From NCBI GenBank assembly GCA_947305675.1, contig CAMZED010000025.1:1-15846 (forward strand): 15,846 nt of DNA, in the 5' to 3' direction. How positions within the stretch are numbered: the stretch's first letter is position 1; the number at the start of each line of letters is the position of its first letter. The notes beneath the pieces are model-generated. The model did no database searches, was not told the origin of the DNA, and saw only the letters and a list, made by a program, of their open reading frames with translations. This document shows, in pieces, positions 1 through 7,268 of this stretch. Both the position numbers and the translations under genes were made by a program. The stretch comes from an uncultured Clostridia bacterium. GTDB taxonomy: Bacteria > Bacillota > Clostridia > Oscillospirales > CAG-382.

Positions 1-131
1 TCCATTTCGGGAAATATCCTGTGACCCGACTGCCGGTATTCATACGCCAGGAAACGCCTCAGCTCTTTATAATAATCCTTTTCGGCTTCCGGCCGCATAA
101 GATCGTCCCATCCGTTTCCGAAGTGAAACAT
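1..131 (-). CDS. ung: Uracil-DNA glycosylase (family 1), N-terminal 43 codons only
   Basis: This is the 5' end of a gene that runs off the left edge of the window. The visible peptide starts MFHFGNGWDDLMRPE and continues with a YYKELRRFL stretch, then a tyrosine-rich segment and RIFPEM. The order W-DDL-(10)-YY-ELRRFL-...-(I/V)(Y/F)P matches the N-terminus of family 1 uracil-DNA glycosylases, which remove uracil from DNA to start base excision repair. The catalytic water-activating loop and the HPSPLS-type motif lie outside the window, so activity cannot be judged. The ATG at 129-131 has a G-run (GGGGGG) a few bases upstream as a likely ribosome binding site. The gene diverges from mgtE. The family call rests on remembered N-terminal similarity only. 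Confidence 0.8.
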   Translation of the reverse strand, partial: MFHFGNGWDDLMRPEAEKDYYKELRRFLAYEYRQSGHRIFPEM

Positions 132-161
132 CAAACCCCCCGCTTTCACGTTTTTTTATTA

Positions 162-189
162 ATTATATAACGGTTTTGCCGAAAATCAA
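162..189 (-). promoter_or_regulatory. Probable sigma-A promoter of ung
   Basis: On the minus strand there is TTGATT (184-189), a 16-bp spacer and a perfect TATAAT (162-167), about 30 bp upstream of the ung ATG. The -35 box is imperfect (4 of 6). Position and the AT-rich surroundings make this the best promoter candidate for ung. Confidence 0.55.
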
Positions 190-209
190 GAAAAACATGA
201 AAATACGAA

Positions 210-238
210 TTGACAAAACGCCGGTTTTGGTTTAAGAT
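210..238 (+). promoter_or_regulatory. Probable sigma-A promoter of the mgtE transcript
   Basis: A perfect TTGACA (210-215), a 17-bp spacer and TAAGAT (233-238, 4 of 6) point rightward. Transcription would start near 245, giving a leader of about 190 nt before mgtE. The leader contains the small open frame at 275-364 and the hairpin at 305-345. The ung promoter lies back-to-back with this one, 20 bp away. Confidence 0.65.
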
Positions 239-274
239 AAATCAAGAATTTTTTTACGAAGAGGTGAGAAATCC

Positions 275-364
275 ATGGAATCCGGGCGAAGTTGCGGCAT
301 AAAACCCAAAAGTATATGCGCGGACGCGGCATTTTTGGGATTTTTCGCCTCGTTCGCGTTATAA
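275..364 (+). CDS. Possible 29-residue leader peptide upstream of mgtE
   Basis: A short open frame begins at ATG 275 with a good Shine-Dalgarno sequence (GAGGTG, 261-266, 8-nt spacing) and ends at TAA 362-364, 70 bp before the mgtE start. The peptide begins MESGRSCGIKPKS and ends with the hydrophobic, Phe-rich run AAFLGFFASFAL. It is too short to be a convincing membrane span. The terminator-like hairpin at 305-345 lies entirely within this frame, so a translating ribosome would melt it. That arrangement is typical of attenuation leaders, and upstream peptides are known to control magnesium transporters in other bacteria (for example mgtL of mgtA in Salmonella). No sequence link to mgtL is visible. 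Translation is an inference from the ribosome binding site and the length; the frame may instead be incidental to an RNA element. Confidence 0.45.
   Translation: MESGRSCGIKPKSICADAAFLGFFASFAL
305..345 (+). terminator. Hairpin plus T-tract in the mgtE leader; candidate attenuator
   Basis: CCCAAAA (305-311) can pair with TTTTGGG (333-339), and ATGC (316-319) with GCAT (329-332). The 4-nt bulge is on the 5' side and the GC-rich loop is 320-328. An A and five Ts (341-345) follow. The structure sits inside the 29-codon leader frame and well upstream of mgtE, so it would act as a conditional rather than a final terminator. The T-tract is short, so termination strength is uncertain. Confidence 0.5.
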
Positions 365-434
365 AAAGGTTTTTGCCGTGCTTCTTTCACCGCGCTGCGG
401 TAATAAAATTTAAAAAGTAAAGGAGAAAACGGCT

Positions 435-1892
435 ATGGAAGAAAACGAAAAAACCCCCGAATCTGAAGATATCGACGTGGAAGATATTAACGACGTCAAC
501 GATATCGAGGATATCGAGGAGATCAACGACAAGTTGACAGATCTTATCCCTGAACTTATTGAATCACGGGATTTTCAAAAAGTGAAAGAACTGCTCCGCG
601 AGCTTGAACCGCAGGACGTTGCGATAATTCTCGAAGATATTCCTTTCGATCTCGTTCCCGTGGTATTCCGCCTTTTGCCGAAGACGATGGCGGCGGATTG
701 CTTTTCCGAAATGTCAGCCGACGCGCAGGAGATACTTATAAAAGGCTTTTCGGACAGCGAACTTAAATTCATTCTCGATGAACTTTATATCGACGATACC
801 GTCGACATGATCGAGGAGATGCCGGCGAACGTAGTTAAAAGGATACTCGCCAACTGCGACAGCGAATCCCGCGCGCAGATCAACCAGATCTTAAAATACC
901 CCAAAGATTCAGCCGGCAGTATAATGACTGTCGAATACGTCCGTCTTGAAAAGAATATGAGCATTGCCGACGCATTCGCGCGGATAAGGCGCGTCGGCAC
1001 CGATAAAGAGACGATCTATACCTGCTATGTCACCGAATCGGATAAAACGCTTGTCGGCGTGGTATCGGCAATGGATCTTATGCTTAACGATACCGATAAA
1101 CTCATATCCGAAATAATGGATACCAACGTTATCTGCGTCACTACCGACGAGGATAAAGAAGCCGTCGCGGCTACGATGAGCAAATACGACTTCCTCGCCA
1201 TCCCGGTGGTCGACGCCGACAACAGGCTGGTCGGTATCGTCACCGTCGACGACGCCATCGACGTCATTCAGGACGAGGCGACCGAAGATATTACGAAAAT
1301 GGCGGCTATCACGCCGAACGACAAGCCTTATTTCAAGGTCGGCGTGTTCTCGACCTGGCTGTCGCGCATACCCTGGCTTCTGCTGCTTATGCTTTCGGCA
1401 ACTTTCACCGGCGCGATCATATCGCATTACGAGGACGCGCTCAGCAAAGTGATAATACTCACCTCGTTTATCCCGATGCTTATGGATACCGCCGGTAATG
1501 CCGGCGGACAGGCTTCGGTAACCATTATCCGTGCGATATCGCTCGGCGAGGTGGAACCGAAGGATATTCTTCGCGTGCTGTGGAAAGAATTCCGCGTGGC
1601 ATTCCTCTGCGGCGTTTCGCTGGCGGCTGTCGGATTCCTCAAGGCATTTATTTTCGACGCTCGCGGCGAACCGGAGGCTTTGCTTGTCGCGCTGACGGTC
1701 GCAATAACTCTTGCGGCGACGGTCGTCGTTGCAAAAGCCGTCGGCTGTTGTATGCCGCTGCTTATTAAAAAACTCGGGTTCGACCCGGCAGTGGTCGCAA
1801 GTCCCTTCATTACCACCATCGTCGACGCTATATCGCTTGTGGTCTATTTTGCGATCGCCACCGCGATCCTCCCGGCGCTCAATATGCTTTAA
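435..1892 (+). CDS. mgtE: Magnesium transporter MgtE
   Basis: This 485-residue protein is a magnesium-selective channel of the cytoplasmic membrane. The order is: an acidic extension (about 1-33), the helical MgtE N-domain (about 35-165, with repeated LLRELEP/ILEDIP-type helices), a pair of CBS domains (about 168-290, with VVSAMDLM and GIVTVDDAIDVI), and five membrane helices from about 310. The pore region carries the family hallmarks FIPMLMDTAGNAGGQAS and DPAVVASPFITTIVD, whose last Asp (about residue 464) matches the conserved pore Asp of the family. N and CBS domains normally close the channel when cytosolic magnesium is high. Start choice: AGGAG at 421-425 with 9-nt spacing. The protein is some 35 residues longer than well-studied homologues, because of the acidic N-terminus in which half of the first 32 residues are Asp or Glu. 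A GH36 gene follows after 20 bp with no terminator between. Confidence 0.96.
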   Translation: MEENEKTPESEDIDVEDINDVNDIEDIEEINDKLTDLIPELIESRDFQKVKELLRELEPQDVAIILEDIPFDLVPVVFRLLPKTMAADCFSEMSADAQEILIKGFSDSELKFILDELYIDDTVDMIEEMPANVVKRILANCDSESRAQINQILKYPKDSAGSIMTVEYVRLEKNMSIADAFARIRRVGTDKETIYTCYVTESDKTLVGVVSAMDLMLNDTDKLISEIMDTNVICVTTDEDKEAVAATMSKYDFLAIPVVDADNRLVGIVTVDDAIDVIQDEATEDITKMAAITPNDKPYFKVGVFSTWLSRIPWLLLLMLSATFTGAIISHYEDALSKVIILTSFIPMLMDTAGNAGGQASVTIIRAISLGEVEPKDILRVLWKEFRVAFLCGVSLAAVGFLKAFIFDARGEPEALLVALTVAITLAATVVVAKAVGCCMPLLIKKLGFDPAVVASPFITTIVDAISLVVYFAIATAILPALNML

Positions 1893-1912
1893 TAATACCC
1901 GGAGATAAATTT

Positions 1913-4072
1913 ATGGCTGTATTTTACGATTACGAAACCCGGCAATATTCGCTTCATACGGCGAATACAAGCTATATAATGCAGGAACGCGAGGGCTTTC
2001 TTGTTCACCTTTATTGGGGCAAAAAGCTCGGCGGCGATTGCTCTTATATGTTTCGCGAGCAGGGAAGGGCGGCTTTTTCGCCGCGCATGGAAAACTGCGA
2101 AGGGTTCATACTTGACGATATCCCGCTTGAATATCCCTGCTGGGGCAGGGCGGATATGCGCACCCCGGCTTTGGAGATCACCAATCACGACGGCTCTGTT
2201 ATCGTCGATCCGCGCGTTGTATCCCACCGTATAATCAAGGGTAAACCCGCCATAAAAGGTTTACCGGCGACTTATGCCGAATCTGACGACGAATGCGAAA
2301 CGCTGGTCATTGAACTTTTCGATCCCGTCGGCGGCATAAAAGTCGAACTGTATTATTGCGTGTTCGCTCAGCGCGACGTGATCACCCGCTATGCTTCTGT
2401 CACAAACCGCGGGGAAGAACCGGTTTTTATCGATTCTATCGCCTCGGCTTCGGTCGATTTCGACAGCATAAATTTCGGCACGCATTGCCGCGAAAGGAAT
2501 ATCGAGCGCGCGCCGCTCAAACACGGCAGGTTCATAATGTCATCCCGCCGCGGCGCCTCGTCCCACGTCCACAACCCGTTCCTTATCCTCACTTCTCCCG
2601 GCACCGACGAAGTCTCGGGCGACGCATACGGGTTCGTGTTGGTCTATTCCGGCTCGTTCAGCGCCGAGATCGCCGCCAATCAGTTCGATACCGCGCGTGC
2701 GGTGATCGGGCTCAACCGCGAATCGTTCCGCTGGAAGCTCGAACCCGGCGAAGTTTTCACTTCCCCCGAATGCGTAATGAGCTATTCCGGCGACGGGCTG
2801 GACCGCCTTTCTTCGAATTTTGCCTCGCTCTTCCGCGAAAGGCTCTGCCGCGGCAAATACCGCGATATCCGCCGCCCGGTCCTGCTTAACAGTTGGGAGG
2901 CTTGCTATTTCGGATTCGATTCCGAACGGCTTATGCTTATCGGCGATTCCTGCGCCGAACTCGGCATTGAACTTATGGTCATAGACGACGGATGGTTCGG
3001 CAAGAGGGATAATGACCGCTGTTCGCTCGGCGACTGGTTCGTCAACGAGAAAAAACTGCCCGGCGGAATAAAACGCATTTCCGACCATCTGGCAAAAAAA
3101 GGCGTTAAGCTCGGCATCTGGTTCGAACCGGAGATGATATCTCCCGACAGCGAACTTTATAAACAACATCCCAATTGGTGCCTCCATTATAATAACCGTC
3201 CGCGTTCGGAGGGAAGATATCAGCTTATTCTCGATCTCACCCGCAAAGACGTCTGCGATTATATCTATGATTCGGTCGCAGCGATCCTGCGCGAGGGCGG
3301 AATCAGTTACGTTAAATGGGATTTCAACCGCAATATGTCCGAGGCGGGAAGCCCTCTGCTTCCTGCCGACCGCTTGCGCGAGGTGGATTTCCGCTATTAT
3401 CTCGGGCTGTATTCCGTACTTGAGCGGCTCGTTACCGATTTTCCCGACGTCCTTTTCGAATCCTGTTCCGGCGGCGGCGGAAGGTTCGACGCAGGAATGC
3501 TTTATTATATGCCTCAGGTCTGGACGAGCGACGATTCCGACGCCATCGAGCGCCTTAAAATTCAATACGGCACCTCGCTCGTATATCCGATGTCGGCGAT
3601 GAGCGCGCACGTTTCGGCTTCGCCCAACCACCAAACCGGCCACGTCACGCCTTTCGATACAAGGTTCACCGTTGCGCTTACAGGCTCGTTCGGCTACGAA
3701 CTCGATCCCACCAAACTGTCGGATGAAGACAAGAACAAAGTGCGCGAAACCGCCGCGTTTTACAAGCAGTACGGCGAAGTTTTCGCCCGCGGCGATTATC
3801 ACCGCCTGCGCGATCCTCACAGCGAAAACTGCTCGGCGTGGTGCTTTGTCTCGCAGGATAAAAACGTCTGCGTGGCGGGATACGTGCTCACTCACGTCCG
3901 GCTTTACGGCAATAACGAACGCGTTGCGCTGCGCGGGCTCGATCCTGACGCGATCTATAAAGAAAAATTCACCGGCGCCGTCTATCGCGGCGACCAGTTG
4001 ATGAATTTCGGGCTTCACGCTCCCACCACGCTCGAATTCCACAGTATTCTCTGGGTGCTTGAAAAACAGTAA
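1913..4072 (+). CDS. Alpha-galactosidase, glycoside hydrolase family 36
   Basis: This 719-residue enzyme releases terminal alpha-galactose from raffinose-family sugars, melibiose or galactomannan side chains by a retaining mechanism. The N-terminal beta-sandwich (about 1-320) leads into a TIM barrel (about 330-640) and a C-terminal beta domain. Barrel motifs are all present: the WEACYFGF strand, MVIDDGWFG, the GIWFEPEMISPDS loop, VKWDFNRNM with the nucleophile Asp470, and WTSDDSD with the acid/base Asp540. The 70-residue spacing between the two catalytic Asps equals that I recall for characterised GH36 enzymes. The length is normal for the large bacterial subfamily. There is no signal peptide, so it acts in the cytoplasm on imported oligosaccharides, yet no sugar transporter lies beside it in this window. 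GGAG (1901-1904) stands 8 nt before the ATG. The 20-bp gap suggests co-transcription with mgtE; a bidirectional terminator follows. Confidence 0.95.
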   Translation: MAVFYDYETRQYSLHTANTSYIMQEREGFLVHLYWGKKLGGDCSYMFREQGRAAFSPRMENCEGFILDDIPLEYPCWGRADMRTPALEITNHDGSVIVDPRVVSHRIIKGKPAIKGLPATYAESDDECETLVIELFDPVGGIKVELYYCVFAQRDVITRYASVTNRGEEPVFIDSIASASVDFDSINFGTHCRERNIERAPLKHGRFIMSSRRGASSHVHNPFLILTSPGTDEVSGDAYGFVLVYSGSFSAEIAANQFDTARAVIGLNRESFRWKLEPGEVFTSPECVMSYSGDGLDRLSSNFASLFRERLCRGKYRDIRRPVLLNSWEACYFGFDSERLMLIGDSCAELGIELMVIDDGWFGKRDNDRCSLGDWFVNEKKLPGGIKRISDHLAKKGVKLGIWFEPEMISPDSELYKQHPNWCLHYNNRPRSEGRYQLILDLTRKDVCDYIYDSVAAILREGGISYVKWDFNRNMSEAGSPLLPADRLREVDFRYYLGLYSVLERLVTDFPDVLFESCSGGGGRFDAGMLYYMPQVWTSDDSDAIERLKIQYGTSLVYPMSAMSAHVSASPNHQTGHVTPFDTRFTVALTGSFGYELDPTKLSDEDKNKVRETAAFYKQYGEVFARGDYHRLRDPHSENCSAWCFVSQDKNVCVAGYVLTHVRLYGNNERVALRGLDPDAIYKEKFTGAVYRGDQLMNFGLHAPTTLEFHSILWVLEKQ

Positions 4073-4160
4073 GTTTTTCCGCCCATTCGTCCGTATTATC
4101 TTATTTTGACAAACAAAAACCGCTTATTCGGGCGGGGCGCAATTCAATTCACGGCGCAAA

Positions 4161-4183
4161 AGCCGGTCCGTATTATACCGGCT
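4161..4183 (-). terminator. GC-rich hairpin in the convergent gap; weak terminator candidate
   Basis: AGCCGGT (4161-4167) pairs with ACCGGCT (4177-4183) around a 9-nt loop. On the minus strand the stem is followed by a short run of Ts (TTTT including the last stem base), so it could back up termination of metK. On the plus strand no T-tract follows. It lies 8 bp from the much stronger hairpin at 4192-4231. Confidence 0.35.
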
Positions 4184-4191
4184 GAATATGA

Positions 4192-4231
4192 AAAAGCAGA
4201 CTGATTTTATTTTCAGTCTGCTTTTGTTTTT
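4192..4231. terminator. Bidirectional intrinsic terminator between the GH36 gene and metK
   Basis: A perfect 13-bp stem pairs 4192-4204 with 4213-4225 (core GCAGACTGA/TCAGTCTGC) around an 8-nt AT loop. Ts flank it in both directions: CTTTTGTTTTT on the plus strand and a T-run read from 4195-4191 on the minus strand. It can end transcripts from both converging genes. Confidence 0.88.
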
Positions 4232-4319
4232 CAGGGCGCGCTTTGTCACCGCACCGAAGGGAAGTGAAAATACTTACTCATCACGTCCGGCCTTTTCGTG
4301 AGCGGCGTTTACCGCGTTT

Positions 4320-5498
<1,179 letters not shown>

Positions 5499-5535
5499 GA
5501 TTTTTAACTCCTTTATGTCGATTCTCTTAATAACA

Positions 5536-5570
5536 CAAAAAACGCGCCCTTGCGATGTACAAAGGGCGCA
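5536..5570 (-). terminator. Terminator of the metK S-box riboswitch
   Basis: On the minus strand GCGCCCTT (5569-5562) pairs with AAGGGCGC (5551-5544), followed by a run of six Ts (5542-5537). It lies between the aptamer and metK. The loop holds TACATC (5559-5554), complementary to GATGTA (5590-5585) at the 3' edge of aptamer stem P1. P1 and this antiterminator pairing therefore exclude each other, so SAM binding favours termination. Confidence 0.9.
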
Positions 5571-5587
5571 TTACCGCTTTTTTATAC

Positions 5588-5714
5588 ATCTCATCTTCCG
5601 ATAAATCCGATAAATTTTATCGCTGAATTGACACCTTGCCGCTTCTTACAGACGGTAAAGAACGCAGGTTGTCGTGGTTTCACAGGGCAGTTCCCTCCGC
5701 CACTCTTGATAAGA
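5588..5714 (-). promoter_or_regulatory. SAM-I (S-box) riboswitch aptamer upstream of metK
   Basis: The minus strand contains the ordered S-box core: CTTATCAAGAG, then GTGGCGGAGGGAACTG, TGAAACCAC, GACAACC, AAGGTGTCAATTC and the closing GATGAG. P1 forms between CTTATC and GATGAG, and the GGAGGGAACTG/TGAAACC part matches the kink-turn and pseudoknot region. The promoter directly upstream and the terminator downstream complete a standard transcriptional OFF switch. SAM binding would stop transcription of the SAM synthetase gene. The class assignment rests on conserved blocks I recognise, not on a covariance search. Confidence 0.95.
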
Positions 5715-5721
5715 CGCCTAT

Positions 5722-5750
5722 ATAATATCATTCCTTTCGGCATTTGTCAA
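5722..5750 (-). promoter_or_regulatory. Sigma-A promoter of metK
   Basis: On the minus strand TTGACA (5750-5745), a 17-bp spacer and TATTAT (5727-5722) form a near-consensus promoter. The predicted start near 5715 lies exactly at the 5' end of the S-box aptamer, which supports the call. Confidence 0.85.
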
Positions 5751-5819
5751 TAAGCATACGCAATATTTTGTCAACATTTGTGCGATTTTCTAAAAATGTA
5801 AAAATGCCCGAAAACCCGA

Positions 5820-5848
5820 TTGACAAAGCGTTTTTGCGGGTGTAAAAT
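5820..5848 (+). promoter_or_regulatory. Sigma-A promoter of the purA-purB-guaA operon
   Basis: TTGACA (5820-5825), a 17-bp spacer and TAAAAT (5843-5848, 5 of 6) point rightward. The predicted start near 5855 gives a leader of about 126 nt before the purA ATG. A short palindrome, TTGATCAA (5853-5860), overlaps the predicted start and could be an operator, but at 8 bp it may be chance. Confidence 0.82.
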
Positions 5849-5865
5849 ATTTTTGATCAATCGAA

Positions 5866-5933
5866 ATGCTCGTGTCCGGGTGAATACCGCGGACTGTCAA
5901 TTAAACAGACTTTGTCGCCTTGACGCGAAGCAT
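5866..5933 (+). promoter_or_regulatory. Candidate riboswitch-like aptamer in the purA leader (class not recognised)
   Basis: ATGCTCG (5866-5872) can pair with CG-A-AGCAT (5926-5933, one bulged A). It encloses hairpin GTCCGGGT/ACC-G-CGGAC (5874-5894, loop GAAT), a small CTGT/ACAG hairpin (5894-5908) and a possible GTC-GCCTT-GAC hairpin (5914-5924). The enclosing stem uses bases from the top of the downstream terminator, so the two folds compete; a ligand that favours this fold would permit transcription. The position, between a strong promoter and a terminator ahead of a purine operon, is that of a riboswitch or attenuator. I do not see the signature blocks of the purine, ZTP, PRPP or tetrahydrofolate classes. 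The fold is hand-drawn, so the pairing scheme is uncertain. Confidence 0.45.
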
Positions 5934-5958
5934 CAATGGCGGCACTGTCTGCTTTTTT
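5906..5958 (+). terminator. Conditional intrinsic terminator in the purA leader
   Basis: CAGAC (5906-5910) pairs with GTCTG (5947-5951). Across a 2x2 internal loop, TGTCGCC (5913-5919) pairs with GGCGGCA (5938-5944). An inner TTGA/TCAA helix tops the structure. One C and six Ts (5953-5958) follow. It ends 4 nt before the purA ribosome binding site (5963-5970), so it can only make sense as a regulated stop, since otherwise the operon would be silent. Confidence 0.75.
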
Positions 5959-5980
5959 AGTTGGAAGGGGTAAAATCAGT

Positions 5981-7255
5981 ATGTCTGTTTCTGCAATAGT
6001 CGGTATCAACTGGGGCGACGAGGGCAAAGGCCGTATGGTCGATCTGCTCACGTCCGATTTCGATTACGTCGTAAGGTATCAGGGCGGCGGAAACGCCGGG
6101 CATACCGTCATAAACGAATACGGAAAATTCGCTTTGCATCTTTTGCCGTCCGGAATCTTTCGCGGCGGTGTCGTTAACGTGATCGGCAACGGCGTCGCGC
6201 TGGATCCCGAAAATCTGCTTAAGGAGATCCGTGAAGTCACTTCAAAAGGCGTTACCGTCGGTCCGGATAACCTTAAAATAAGCGAACGCGCGTCGCTCCT
6301 TTTGCCGTGGCACCGCGATCTTGACGCGTTGGAGGAAGCCCGTCTGGCAGATAAGAAATACGGATCCACCAAGCAGGGGATCGCGCCTTTTTATTCCGAT
6401 AAATATCAGAAAAAGACGGTACTCGCCGGCGAACTGTTTTATCCCGATGAACTGCGCGAACATCTTTTAAGCATTATGGAATGGAAGAACCTTACGCTTG
6501 TAAACGTTTACGGCGCAAAACCTTATACGTTTGAAATGCTTGAATCCTGGATCGCCGAATACGCCGAACCGTTAAAGCCATATATAACCGACGCCTCTTC
6601 TTTGCTGGAATCGGCTTATGCCGACGGCAAAAACATACTTTTTGAAGCGCAGCTCGGTTCCTTGCGCGATCTCGATTACGGGATATATCCCTACACCACT
6701 TCCTCGAACACTACCGCGGCGTTTGCGCCGGTGGGTTCCGGGCTGTTTTCCGCCGTTATCGACGAGACGATCGGCGTTGTAAAAGCCTATTCCACCTGCG
6801 TCGGCGAAGGGCCTTTCGTTTGCGAGATGTTCGGCGATGAAGCCGAAAAACTTCGCATTGCCGGCGGCGAATTCGGCGCCAAAACCGGGCGTCCGCGCCG
6901 TGTGGGACCGATCGATCTTGTCGCCACAAGATACGGGGTAAAGGTCCAGGCGGCGACCTGCGTCGCGCTTACAAAGCTCGATATCCTCGGATATATGAGC
7001 GATATCCCGGTTTGCCGCGCTTACGAGATCGACGGCAGGATCACCGAGGAATTCCCGTTCCCGGTCCTGCTTTCCAAAGCAAAACCCGTGATAGAATACG
7101 TAAAAGGTTGGAATTGCGATATTTCCGGCGTTCGCCGTTATGAAGATCTTCCCGTCGAAGCGCGCGAATACGTCGAGCTTGTCGAATCAGCGATCGGCTG
7201 CCGCATAAAATACGTCTCGGTCGGACCGGAGCGCGACAGCGTTATCATAAGATAA
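5981..7255 (+). CDS. purA: Adenylosuccinate synthetase
   Basis: This 424-residue cytosolic enzyme joins IMP and aspartate with GTP to form adenylosuccinate, the first step from IMP to AMP. The N-terminal GINWGDEGKGR (residues 8-18) is the GTP-binding, catalytic loop with Asp13; most homologues read GxQWGDEGKGK, so Asn10 and Arg18 are mild variants. NAGHTV carries the second catalytic His (about residue 41). GSTKQGIAPFYSDK, TSSNTTAAFAPVG and TGRPRRVGPIDL follow in the usual order. I place the start at ATG 5981 because the conserved core begins eight residues later and GGAAGGGG lies 10 nt upstream; an in-frame ATG at 5936 falls inside the terminator hairpin. It is the first gene of purA-purB-guaA, with 13 bp to purB. 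Confidence 0.96.
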   Translation: MSVSAIVGINWGDEGKGRMVDLLTSDFDYVVRYQGGGNAGHTVINEYGKFALHLLPSGIFRGGVVNVIGNGVALDPENLLKEIREVTSKGVTVGPDNLKISERASLLLPWHRDLDALEEARLADKKYGSTKQGIAPFYSDKYQKKTVLAGELFYPDELREHLLSIMEWKNLTLVNVYGAKPYTFEMLESWIAEYAEPLKPYITDASSLLESAYADGKNILFEAQLGSLRDLDYGIYPYTTSSNTTAAFAPVGSGLFSAVIDETIGVVKAYSTCVGEGPFVCEMFGDEAEKLRIAGGEFGAKTGRPRRVGPIDLVATRYGVKVQAATCVALTKLDILGYMSDIPVCRAYEIDGRITEEFPFPVLLSKAKPVIEYVKGWNCDISGVRRYEDLPVEAREYVELVESAIGCRIKYVSVGPERDSVIIR

Positions 7256-7268
7256 AGGAGCAACCGAT

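Noticed and set aside
245..434. M-box (ykoK) magnesium riboswitch upstream of mgtE
   Set aside because: Only AGGTGAG resembles the start of an M-box; the following conserved blocks are absent and the leader is short. AGGTG is better explained as a Shine-Dalgarno sequence.
5855..5935. ZTP (pfl) or purine riboswitch in the purA leader
   Set aside because: CGTG and CGCCT recall parts of the ZTP consensus, but the GGGGAGCGAC-type block and the CCGCCTGGGC hairpin are missing. No purine-aptamer loops are present. A covariance search should decide.
5936..5980. Upstream in-frame ATG (5936) as the purA start
   Set aside because: It lies in the leader terminator hairpin without a ribosome binding site, and the conserved PurA sequence begins just after ATG 5981, which has GGAAGGGG upstream.
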